Origin: Haliangium sp963772315
GTDB lineage: Bacteria; Myxococcota_A; Polyangia; Haliangiales; Haliangiaceae
Length of the DNA: 64,000 nt
Assembly: GCA_963772315.1 (NCBI GenBank)
Contig: CAVYWJ010000004.1
Coordinates: 310,001 to 374,000, forward strand
Reading direction: 5' to 3'
Shown here: one piece after another, positions 8,197 to 15,684 of the stretch
Layout: each line of letters starts with the position of its first letter
Position numbering within the stretch: the stretch's first letter is position 1
Translations under genes and position numbers: made by a program
The notes under the pieces: model-generated
What the model saw: the letters and a program-made list of their open reading frames with translations, nothing else
Database searches by the model: none
Told to the model about the DNA's origin: nothing

Positions 8197-9753
8197 CTAC
8201 GGCGCGGGCGGGGACACGAGCGCGGTGATGAATCCATGCCGCGCTGCACCCACCGTCGCATCGCTCGCGAGCGCCACCAGGGCGTAACCCCCGGGACTGA
8301 CAGCGATGCTCGGTCGCCCGAGAATCGATGTCTCGATCTCCTCGGCCGCGCTCCAGGCGCCGGCCGCGCCGGCACGTCGCACCCACAGCCGGGGGGACCC
8401 CGTATCCGCGCCCGGCTGTGCCCACGCGCTCAGGGCGTGTCCCCGACCGTCCATGCCCACGGCCGGCGTGGACGCGCCGGCTGCGCCCTCATCGAGCAGC
8501 ACGGCCTCGCCCCAGCCAGCGCCGGCCTCGAAGCGCGCGGCCCACACATCATTGACGCCGTCTGCGACGTCGCCTCCTGCGGCCAGCCACACCAGGGTCA
8601 TCGCGCCGGTGCCGCTGCCGGCGACGTCGATGCTCGTCACAGTGTCCGGCGACGCACCGGACAGCGGCGCGAGCGGTACCGCGCCGGCCCAGGTCTGGCT
8701 CGCGGCATCGAGATCGTTCTGCCGGTGCGTGCGTGCCGTGGCCTGTTGCTGCAGCCACAGCGCGCTCGCCCCATCACCGCCGCGGCTCACCAGCCTGAGC
8801 GCCTCGGCGTGATCGCTGCCCGTGAGCGACGGATCGCCGATGCGCTCGGCCACGCTCCACGCGGTCCCGGTCCACCGGCTGGCGAACACGTTGGTCACGG
8901 CCTCGAGCGGCGGCGGCTCGGCGCGCTGGCGCCAGATGGCCACCAGCTGGCCAGCCCCCGCGTGGACCACCTGCGCCTCGGCGCCGAGGATGACCCCGCT
9001 CGAGATGATGCCAGGCGCGCTCCAGCCAGTCGCCGGACCGCTGTCCGCGAACCGGCTCCAGGCCACGCTGTCGCCCTTGTTCGCCCGCTGGATCCACGCG
9101 ACGACCACGCCGCCCGCGCCATCGAGCGTCATCTGCGGCTCCAGCGCGTACGAGGTGCTGTCCAGCGCCGGCTCCGCGCTGATGCGCTGGGGCGCCTGCC
9201 AGGCGCCGCTCTCGTGCCGTGCCGCCCACACCGTGGTGGTCACGCCATCGAGCTCGCGGCGCGTCCACACCACGGTGGCGCTGCCGTCTGCGTCGAGCGC
9301 CACGTCCGCGCCCAGCCCCTGCGCGGGCGCGAGCTCGACCGGCGCCTCCCAGCAGCCATCCTCGAACCGCGCCGCCAGCACGCGATCCGCGGCGCCGGCG
9401 CGCTCGGCCCACGCGACCACGGCCACGCCCTGATCGTTCACGGCCACGGCCGGCGCGAAGATCTCGCCGCCCGATAGATCGAGCCCGGGACGCACGCGCG
9501 CGGGCTCGCCCCACGCGGCCAGCACGCCGCTGCAGCCCGTGCCAGCGTCGAGCCGGGCGCCGAGGCCATCCTCGGGGCCGCCACCGTCGGGCGAGGCGTC
9601 CGAGCCGCCGCACGCGGCCAGGAGGCACGCGGCCAGGACGCTCACGGCCAGCAGGCTCACGATCAGGGCGCGCGAGACGCGACCGGGACGAGAGCGGGCG
9701 CGAGGTACGAGCAGGAGCGCGCGGGCGCCGGTCAGGAGCTTGGGTGCGGGCAT
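8197..9753 (-). CDS. Lipoprotein, probably beta-propeller-like, unknown function
   Basis: 518 residues. The N-terminus has a basic region, a hydrophobic core and the lipobox 'LLAACGG', so the protein should be diacylated at Cys and exported. An Asp/Gly/Pro-rich linker follows. The rest is built from repeating blocks of about 50 residues containing patterns such as 'VAVNDQGVAVVAWAE', 'VALDADGSATVVWTR' and 'VGMDGRGHALSAWAQ' (hydrophobic strand, Asp-Gly turn, strand ending in Trp). That periodicity fits a six- to seven-bladed beta-propeller of the kind common in myxobacterial surface proteins. Its ligand is unknown. There is no operon partner: the neighbours are a membrane protein gene and a decayed operon. 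Confidence 0.82.
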   Translation of the reverse strand: MPAPKLLTGARALLLVPRARSRPGRVSRALIVSLLAVSVLAACLLAACGGSDASPDGGGPEDGLGARLDAGTGCSGVLAAWGEPARVRPGLDLSGGEIFAPAVAVNDQGVAVVAWAERAGAADRVLAARFEDGCWEAPVELAPAQGLGADVALDADGSATVVWTRRELDGVTTTVWAARHESGAWQAPQRISAEPALDSTSYALEPQMTLDGAGGVVVAWIQRANKGDSVAWSRFADSGPATGWSAPGIISSGVILGAEAQVVHAGAGQLVAIWRQRAEPPPLEAVTNVFASRWTGTAWSVAERIGDPSLTGSDHAEALRLVSRGGDGASALWLQQQATARTHRQNDLDAASQTWAGAVPLAPLSGASPDTVTSIDVAGSGTGAMTLVWLAAGGDVADGVNDVWAARFEAGAGWGEAVLLDEGAAGASTPAVGMDGRGHALSAWAQPGADTGSPRLWVRRAGAAGAWSAAEEIETSILGRPSIAVSPGGYALVALASDATVGAARHGFITALVSPPAP

Positions 9754-9826
9754 GGCCGTAGCCTATCTCATGGGCTGCGCTGGCGCGGGCGCCTGGCGCT
9801 CGGACAGACCGAGTAGTTCCCGTGGC

Positions 9827-10546
9827 TCAGCGCTTGGTGATCGTGGGGCCGATGTAGACGATGTAGAGAGGCTCGTCGTGCTCGATCGGATAGGAAAAGT
9901 GCACGCGCAGCTGCGGGTTTTTTACTTTACCGTGCCAGGGGCAGAACAGCACCTCGCCCGGTCGTTCGGGGTGAGGGAACGTGAGCTCGCTGCGAAACTC
10001 ACTTTTCTCGCTGTCCGAGGAATCCGTGAACCATGGATATTTGCCATGGAAGTAGGTTCGATAGACCTCGAATCCCTCGGTGGTTCGGCGGCCATCCGCC
10101 CCGAAGCACAGCTTGAGTCGGTCCAGTGCCTTGAGCATGATCTGGAAGCGCTCGGCCGCACCCGGGATGAACGGCCAGCCATCCAGTGCGGTGATGACCT
10201 GGGCCGTCAGCGTCAAGCGGGGGCACTCGATCCCAGCCCAGCGCACGAGATCACTCCATGACTGCAAGGGACGCTCTGCTGCCTGCAAGGCCTCGTCGAG
10301 CTGTGTTTGAGTCCAGGCATTGGGTACTGACACCGTTGTGCGGTTGCCGTCGTCCTGCACGCGGTCCACGGCGACCGGCGTCCGCTCCCAGTCAGACGGC
10401 GCAAAGCTTACCAGCGAGCGCGGCGCGCCCTGGAGCAGATGCATCGCAGCCTCGCCCACGGCCGTGTCGTTCACCGGATCGCCATCGCCATCTTTTAGCT
10501 CGAACCAGTCGTCACCGATGTGCAGCCGCTCGTCCTCCCAGAACTC
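9827..10546 (-). pseudogene. Remnant of a partner protein of a DUF262/AAA operon
   Basis: The last 235 residues of a 289-residue open frame look like the C-terminal part of a conserved protein of unknown function. It ends with a dense run of conserved-looking residues ('HGKYPWFTDSSDSEKSEFR', 'LFCPWHGKVKNPQLRVHFS', 'YIVYIGPTITKR'). Its beginning is not a natural start: near 10546 the frame passes straight from an ATPase segment ('LPILTAALAARPSQVLLVE') into this protein ('FWEDERLHIGDDWFEL'). I do not know the function. Its place downstream of ATPase and DUF262 fragments suggests it was the third gene of the same operon. Base composition is slightly less GC-rich than in the flanks. Confidence 0.6.
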
Positions 10547-10897
10547 TACCAGAAGCACCTGCGACGGTCGTGCTGCCAGCGCAGCAGTGAGGATGGGCAG
10601 TACATGCGTGAGCCCGAAGCCGAGGTGCTGTGGCCGATGATAGGTGGTGGCATCGCTGGTGCGCAGGCCCAGCGACACCTGGTTGGCGTTGGACACGAGC
10701 TGTACATCGAGCCCACAGCCAGGAAAGACGCTCGGTGCTTATATACTGCAACCGTTTGAGGTTCTCGGCGAAGTACGAAGGTCCATCGCCGTTCTGGTGC
10801 CACTCCCTGGGCAGGAGGAACTGGAGGGGCGTCACCTGCACCTCGTCGGCCGCATATTCGAGTGGGGGCACATCTGGGGCCGACCAGCGGACCGATC
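10547..10897 (-). pseudogene. Remnant of an AAA-type ATPase (DUF3696-like)
   Basis: Two out-of-phase pieces of one gene are visible. The first reads 'YAADEVQVTPLQFLLPREW' and 'NLKRLQYISTERLS'. After a frame change near 10725 the second reads 'GCGLDVQLVSNANQVSLGL' and 'LGFGLTHVLPILTAALA', ending 'QVLLVE'. The phrase G-F-G-L-x-x-V-L-P-I-L before a hydrophobic strand is the segment that precedes Walker B in SMC-like AAA ATPases of the DUF3696 group. The expected Asn-Pro-Glu-x-His-Leu-His that should follow is gone, as is the Walker A region. At least one deletion on each side and one frameshift leave no working ATPase. Confidence 0.6.
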
Positions 10898-11236
10898 TCA
10901 CCGGCACGCTCGCTTGAACGTGGTCAGGCGCTGGAGGCCATCGACCACGATGAGCTTGCCTTCGGGGTTTTCGGCCAGATAGAACACTGGCAGAGGGACG
11001 CGCATGAGCACCGACTCGATGAGCCGGCTCTGCTTCTCGATGGTCCAGACGAAGTCGCGCTGGAACTCGGGGTCCATGATGTAGAACCCCTGCTGGATGC
11101 GCCGGATCACCTCGAAGATGGTGCGCGTCTCCTGACGGATCTGCAGGCTGTCGATCGGATAGCCTTTCAACGGCTCGTCCGCCACACCCTCGTCGATTTC
11201 TTCGACTCCCTGGTTGTCGGGTAGCTCGGCGTTCAT
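10898..11236 (-). pseudogene. Truncated DUF262 (GmrS/ParB-like) protein
   Basis: 112 residues from the ATG at 11236, which has AGGAGG upstream. The sequence carries the N-terminal half of DUF262: 'GFYIMDPEFQRDFVW', 'QSRLIESVLMRVPLPVFYL' and 'KLIVVDGLQRLTTFKR'. The Asp-Gly-x-Gln-Arg motif belongs to the nucleotide-hydrolysing ParB/sulfiredoxin fold. Full-length relatives run 350-600 residues, often with a DUF1524 His-Asn-His nuclease end, and act as modification-dependent restriction or other defence enzymes. Here the reading frame stops at 10898, just where ATPase sequence begins in another frame. Promoter and ribosome site remain, so a short product could still be made, but it lacks most of the domain. 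Confidence 0.72.
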
Positions 11237-11451
11237 GGGCCTCTGCCTCCTGGATGAGTGAAGTCGCGAGGGCAAGCATATCGCCAGACGTCAGCGGATG
11301 TCAGCTGCTCGCGAGCCATAGACGCCATTTGTTCCAGGGACTTGGCGTTATCTTTTGTAAGATTGACTGGTACTTGGTCCGGCGCTGCGCGGCATGGTGA
11401 GCGCGGAGAGGGAGCGAGGCGTCTGCGACATCGTCGGCCGGGTTTGACGCC

Positions 11452-11488
11452 TTGACATGTGACCGAATGGTCACCTATTGTCCTGTGC
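11452..11488 (+). promoter_or_regulatory. Promoter with ArsR operator; probably leaderless
   Basis: TTGACA at 11452-11457 and TATTGT at 11476-11481 are separated by 18 bases. Between them lies the perfect palindrome GTGACC-N4-GGTCAC (11459-11474), placed where a bound repressor would block polymerase. The predicted transcription start, about seven bases after the -10 box, falls on or next to the ATG at 11489, so the mRNA probably has no leader and no ribosome site. The palindrome fits autoregulation by the ArsR-type protein it precedes. Confidence 0.75.
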
Positions 11489-11812
11489 ATGACCGAGAGC
11501 GACGACGCGGTCTTCAAGGCGCTCGCCGACCCGACCCGCCGCTTGCTGCTCGATCGTCTCTTCGCGCGCGATGGCCTCACCCTGACCGAGCTCGAGGCCG
11601 AGCTCGACATGACCCGGTTCGGGGTGATGAAGCACCTGCGCGTGCTCGAGAACGCGAACCTCGTGATCACACGCCGATCAGGGCGAACCAAGCTGCACTA
11701 CCTCAACCCAGTACCCATCCGGCTGATTCACGACCGCTGGATCGACAAGTACACGGAGAAGCGCGTGTCCGCGCTCACGGACCTCAAGAGAGAGCTGGAG
11801 AACACCGAATGA
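11489..11812 (+). CDS. ArsR-family transcriptional regulator
   Basis: 107 residues ('MTESDDAVFKALADPTRRLL'). A winged helix-turn-helix covers residues about 6-80, with the recognition region 'ELDMTRFGVMKHLRVLENAN' and the wing 'RRSGRTKLHYLNP'. There is no Cys pair for metal binding. It belongs to the non-metal ArsR subgroup that is regularly paired with an SRPBCC/AHSA1 gene and represses it. The ATG at 11489 was preferred over an upstream GTG because it sits at the predicted transcription start. The stop overlaps the next gene's start (ATGA), so the two proteins are translated together. Confidence 0.93.
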   Translation: MTESDDAVFKALADPTRRLLLDRLFARDGLTLTELEAELDMTRFGVMKHLRVLENANLVITRRSGRTKLHYLNPVPIRLIHDRWIDKYTEKRVSALTDLKRELENTE

Positions 11813-12324
11813 CCAAGAGCAACCAGGCCGTCCCCCCGACCCAGATCTACGAGATCTACATCAAAGCCGCTCCCCAGGCGATCTGGGACGCGATCACCAG
11901 GCCGGAGTGGACCGCGCGCTACGGCTATCAGGGACCCGCCGAGTACGAGCTGCGCCCCGGAGGGACCTACAAGGCGAGCGCCAGCGCCGCCATGGTCGCG
12001 ATGGGTATCCAGGGCGACCTGGTCAACGGCGAGGTGATCGAGGTGGAGCCGCCCCACAAGCTCGTGCAGACCTACCGCTTCTTGTTCAGCGACGAGCACC
12101 GCGCCGAAGGCTTCTCGCGAGTAACCTGGGAGATCGCCGCCACCGAGTCCGGCTTCTCCAGGCTCACCGTGACGCACGAGCTGGAGGGCAAGCCGATCAT
12201 GGCGTCCATGGTGGCCGCCAAGTTCTCCGAGAGCGGTTCCGGCGGCTGGACCTGGCTCCTCAGCGACCTCAAGTCGCTGCTCGAGACCGGCCAGCCCCTC
12301 GGCGGCGCGTCTACCGGCCCGTGA
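11809..12324 (+). CDS. SRPBCC (AHSA1-like) domain protein
   Basis: 171 residues forming one START/Bet v1-like domain of the activator-of-Hsp90-ATPase type. Landmarks are 'IYIKAAPQAIWDAITRPEW' at the start, 'RPGGTYKAS', 'VIEVEPPHKLVQTYRF' in the middle and 'GGWTWLLSDLKSLLETG' in the last helix. Such proteins have a deep hydrophobic pocket and are thought to bind small lipophilic ligands. The ArsR partner may respond to the same compound. The start codon overlaps the ArsR stop by four bases. Palindrome array 1 begins about 45 bases after the stop codon. Confidence 0.92.
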   Translation: MTKSNQAVPPTQIYEIYIKAAPQAIWDAITRPEWTARYGYQGPAEYELRPGGTYKASASAAMVAMGIQGDLVNGEVIEVEPPHKLVQTYRFLFSDEHRAEGFSRVTWEIAATESGFSRLTVTHELEGKPIMASMVAAKFSESGSGGWTWLLSDLKSLLETGQPLGGASTGP

Positions 12325-12370
12325 CCACGACCGCGCGGCAGGCGCGAACGCCTGGGCCGTCGGGCTCCTG

Positions 12371-12723
12371 GAGATAATCGATTATCTCGAAGAGGTCGCG
12401 AACAGGCTCCTGGAGATAATCGATTATCTCGAAGAGGTCGCGAACAGGCTCCTGGAGATAATCGATTATCTCGAAGAGGTCGCGAACGACCCATGACCGG
12501 CAATATATTGCCTCCGAGAGGTCGTCGATGACCTATGACCGGCAATATATTGCCTCCGATAGATTGTCGATGACCTATGACCGGCAATATATTGCCTCCG
12601 AGAGGTCGTCGATGACCTCCGGGATGCAATATATTGCCTACTACAGGGTGCGAACGACCTCTCGGAGGCAATCGATTGCCTCCAGGAGGTCGTGAACGCG
12701 GGGTCAGAGGCAATATATTGCCT
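12371..12723. repeat. Palindrome array 1: nine palindromes at exact 42-bp spacing
   Basis: Nine perfect or near-perfect palindromes have centres at 12379.5, 12421.5, 12463.5, 12505.5, 12547.5, 12589.5, 12631.5, 12673.5 and 12715.5, each 42 bases apart. Units 1-3 have the core GAGATAATCGATTATCTC in identical 42-base repeats. Units 4-7 and 9 have GGCAATATATTGCC, which unit 7 carries shortened by one base on the left. Unit 8 has GGAGGCAATCGATTGCCTCC. The spacers are related to each other (for example GAGGTCG-C-GAACGACC) but vary. Cores are AT-rich in a GC-rich genome. Forty-two bases equal four turns of B-DNA and fourteen codons. A minus-strand open frame runs through the array as a 14-residue repeat, but it has no convincing start or homology. 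No gene occupies 12325-12768. Confidence 0.95.
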
Positions 12724-12768
12724 GCCGAGGGTCGCGAGCGACCTGTCGGAGACGAGCGCGCGCCCGCA

Positions 12769-14136
12769 TCAGGGCTGCGGGTTCACGAGGCGCACCGGCG
12801 AGAGCGGCTCGCCGAAGATGCGCTCCCACGCCCGCTGGGCGGCGGCGGCCACGTCGGCGGTCGGGTGCTGGGCGATGTCCACGTAGAGCTCGGCCACGGC
12901 GGCGATGGTGTAGGCGCTCTCCGCGGTGAGCTCGCGCGGGGTGGCGTGGCCGAGCTCGGCGCCGAGCTCCTCCAGGATCACGAGCGTGGCCAGGCAGTCG
13001 GCGCCGGCGCAGTCGCCGGTGAAGGTGTTGGAGACGATGTCGCCGAGGATGGTGCGCGCGCTGCCGGGGGCGCGGGCGAGCTGCGCGAGGTGGGCCGAGG
13101 TCTCGTACATGCTCGACCACACCAGGCGCTCGTTCAAGCGCTCGGACAGCGCGCGAAAGCTGTCGGGGAGGTCGGGCTTGCGCCGGTAGTCGAGCTGATG
13201 CTGCACCTCGTGAAGCTCCACGGCGTGGGTGAGCGCGTCACGCGCGGCCTGGGCCACGTCGCTGCCGCCGAGCTCCTCGGCCATCACCTCGGCGAGCCGT
13301 CGGCGCAGCGCGCGGTACCACCCGGTCTCGGCGTCGGACACGGCGACAGGAAACAGCGGCGTGAACGCCGCGGGATCGGCCGCGGGCACGAGACCCTCGA
13401 CCACGTGCGCGTCGATCGCGCGCGGCAGCACGAACACCTCGCCGTACTCCACGGCCGTGAAGCCGAGCTTGGCGGCGTGCACGCGCGGCGCTTCCAGACG
13501 GGCGACATGCAGGGCGCGCACGCGCTCGCCCGCCAGGCCGGCCTCGCCGGCTTCATAGGTACGCACGCGCGTGATCGCGAGCGCCTCCAGCGTCACCTCT
13601 TCCACGCGCTCGAAGCGCTCGTCCCACTCGAAGCCGGCGTAGAGGAGGTAGCCGAGCCTCTGCTGCTCGATCTCGGCGTTGAGATCGGCGAGCGCGTGGA
13701 AGAAGGTCTCGCGCGAGTGTCGGCGCGACCGGCGGGCGACCACGATCTCGTGGGTGTAGTCGAGGAGGTTGGCCATGAGCACGCGCCCCGGCTTGCCAAG
13801 GGCGCGGGCGAGCTGGTCGTCGAGGACGCGCGCGCGCACGATGTCCGAGGGCCTGCCCGCGCTCATGTAGCCTTGCATGCGGTTCAAGCGAAAGGCCACT
13901 ACATCATCCGCGCGCCCGGGCTCGCCGCTGCGCGTCACCAGCGGGCCGATGCCAGGGGCGCGCTCCTGGCCCGGATGCGCGTCGCTGCACGCCGCCAGGA
14001 GCACACCGGCCAGACAGACCGCGGCTACAGGCAGGGCGCTGCGATTCCTGTGATGCGGCGGTGGCACTTGCTTGATGGTCAACAACCCGGCGCGCCCGAA
14101 GTTGCACGCGAGCCACGAACGCGCGTGCACGAGCAC
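12769..14136 (-). CDS. Lipoprotein with HExxH motif, putative zinc hydrolase
   Basis: Up to 455 residues. The lipobox 'AGVLLAACSD' indicates export and lipid attachment. The n-region is unusually long from the ATG at 14136, and a TTG about 17 codons downstream would give a more normal signal peptide. The body has no repeats. In the last third lies 'HAVELHEVQHQLDYRRKP', an H-E-x-x-H zinc signature, followed by 'YETSAHLAQLAR', where the Glu could be a third ligand as in gluzincin-like peptidases. The C-terminal part 'ESAYTIAAVAELYVDIAQH' is helical. A secreted metallopeptidase-like role is likely but not proven. It lies 24 bases after the preceding lipoprotein gene, on the same strand. Confidence 0.78.
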   Translation of the reverse strand: MLVHARSWLACNFGRAGLLTIKQVPPPHHRNRSALPVAAVCLAGVLLAACSDAHPGQERAPGIGPLVTRSGEPGRADDVVAFRLNRMQGYMSAGRPSDIVRARVLDDQLARALGKPGRVLMANLLDYTHEIVVARRSRRHSRETFFHALADLNAEIEQQRLGYLLYAGFEWDERFERVEEVTLEALAITRVRTYEAGEAGLAGERVRALHVARLEAPRVHAAKLGFTAVEYGEVFVLPRAIDAHVVEGLVPAADPAAFTPLFPVAVSDAETGWYRALRRRLAEVMAEELGGSDVAQAARDALTHAVELHEVQHQLDYRRKPDLPDSFRALSERLNERLVWSSMYETSAHLAQLARAPGSARTILGDIVSNTFTGDCAGADCLATLVILEELGAELGHATPRELTAESAYTIAAVAELYVDIAQHPTADVAAAAQRAWERIFGEPLSPVRLVNPQP

Positions 14137-14160
14137 GCCGGCGCCTCGATGCCACCGCGC

Positions 14161-15624
14161 TCAGCGGACGTAGAACGCGAACTGGCCCGGGAAACCCGGA
14201 GGGAAGCCGCACGTGTTCCACGAGGTCGTGTCGTCGAAGGTGATCTCGTTGTTCTCGAACCACTGGCGGTTGCCTTCGCCGAAGGACCGCACGCTATTGG
14301 CTCCGACCTGGTGTCGATACGGCATGACCATGAGCTTGGCCGCTGCCGGGTCGTCGTTGACCGCGGCGGGATACAAGACGATGCCGTACCCGTTGCCCAG
14401 CGAGCCGGCGCACCCGTTGCTGGAGCCGTTCTTGCCCGTGATGATCATCTTGTCGGTGTTCGACAGGATGAGCGGCGCATGGTTGGAGATGGAGAACTGC
14501 TGGTTGGGCGTCGCCGTGGAGGTGAGCTGATTCTGGGTCCAGTCGCGCTCGCGCCGGCCCGTGGCGCTGTACCTGATCGCGCCAGCCTCATCGCGCAGCT
14601 CGATGAGGATCTCGGCGCCGGTCCATGAGGCCATGGTGAAATCCACGCAGGTATCGAACCACTGGTTGTTGTTGACGTCCTCGACCGCGGTGTTCGCGAA
14701 GTCCAGGCAACGCGTCCAGCCGCCGCCGGATGCGGTCATATTGCAGAAGACCTGGAAGGGAGCGGCCCCGCCGGCTCCGTCGGGATCGATCGAGTACAGG
14801 CCGTCCCCGGCCGAGGGGGCGGCTTCGTGGATGGCCCTGCAGCTCGCGCCCGCGGCCGCTACACAGCTCCCCTCGAAGCAAGCGCCCGAGGCACAGTTAC
14901 TCGGCTGGCCACATGACTGGCCGAGGTCGCACGATCCCGGTCCGCAGTGTCCAGCGCAGTCCACGTCGAGCTCGTCCGCATTCTGGAAACCGTCGTTGCA
15001 GCTCGCGCCCGCGCACGCATTCGTACAAGTATCGGCGTTGCTGTTGTTGCCGTCGTCGCATTCCTCGGCCTCCATGCGAGTGAAGCCGTCGCCACAGCGA
15101 GCCATCAAGCATGTAGTCGGGCACTGGTCGGAGTCGCTGTCGTTTCCATCGTCGCATTGCTCGTTGCCATTGGTCACGCCGTCCTGGCACCGGGGCGCCT
15201 GACAGCGCTGATCCAGGCACACCTGGCTCTGGCAGTCACCGGCGCCGGCGCACACGGCTTCGTCGGCACAGCGGGGGCACACCCCGCCGCAGTCCAGATC
15301 GGTCTCGGTGCCGTTCTTGACGCCATCCGTGCACGTGGCTGCGACACACATTCCACCGGGGCCGCAGACGTCGTCACCGCTGCAATCCTGGTCCCCGACA
15401 CAGCCGGTGCGCGCGTCGACGGTGATCACGGGTGCGTCGACGGCGACGCCCGCGTCGAGGTCCACCGGGTCAACCTGACAGAAGCCCGCCTGGCACAATT
15501 GCCCGGGAGGGCATGTATCTATTTCACTGCACGGAATGCCGGTCGGATACTGCGGGGCGAAGCACGTGGCGAGCACCAGGGCGAGGAGCAAGCAGGAGGC
15601 GAGCGACACCGGGACTGAGCGCAT
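14161..15624 (-). CDS. Cys-rich lipoprotein with fibrinogen-like C-terminus
   Basis: 487 residues. The signal peptide ends 'LALVLATCFAPQYPTGIPCS', a lipobox with a Cys-rich start shared with the gene at 32941-34476. Cys/Asp/Asn-rich repeats follow, including two DUF4215-type motifs ('NEQCDDGNDSDSDQCPTTC' and 'AEECDDGNNSNADTCTNAC'). From about residue 260 there is a fibrinogen-related domain: 'CRAIHEAAPSAGDGLYSIDP', 'GGAAPFQVFCNMTASGGGWT'. Such proteins are calcium- and disulfide-stabilised adhesins or recognition molecules on the myxobacterial surface. The ATG at 15624 was chosen over the GTG immediately before it. The gene is followed closely by the HExxH lipoprotein, probably in one transcript. 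Confidence 0.85.
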   Translation of the reverse strand: MRSVPVSLASCLLLALVLATCFAPQYPTGIPCSEIDTCPPGQLCQAGFCQVDPVDLDAGVAVDAPVITVDARTGCVGDQDCSGDDVCGPGGMCVAATCTDGVKNGTETDLDCGGVCPRCADEAVCAGAGDCQSQVCLDQRCQAPRCQDGVTNGNEQCDDGNDSDSDQCPTTCLMARCGDGFTRMEAEECDDGNNSNADTCTNACAGASCNDGFQNADELDVDCAGHCGPGSCDLGQSCGQPSNCASGACFEGSCVAAAGASCRAIHEAAPSAGDGLYSIDPDGAGGAAPFQVFCNMTASGGGWTRCLDFANTAVEDVNNNQWFDTCVDFTMASWTGAEILIELRDEAGAIRYSATGRRERDWTQNQLTSTATPNQQFSISNHAPLILSNTDKMIITGKNGSSNGCAGSLGNGYGIVLYPAAVNDDPAAAKLMVMPYRHQVGANSVRSFGEGNRQWFENNEITFDDTTSWNTCGFPPGFPGQFAFYVR

Positions 15625-15684
15625 CACGGAGACATTACTCTGGAACTACTATTTTCTCCATTTGGAACGTAGCGCACGTGGCAG

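Noticed and set aside
12371..12723. CRISPR array
   Set aside because: The repeats are palindromes whose spacers are related to each other, not unique. There is no leader or cas gene, and the core changes along the array.
12634..14628. 664-residue plus-strand open frame
   Set aside because: It runs antisense across the HExxH lipoprotein and array 1. Its composition (Arg/Gly/Ala/Glu without domains) is typical of GC-rich shadow frames.
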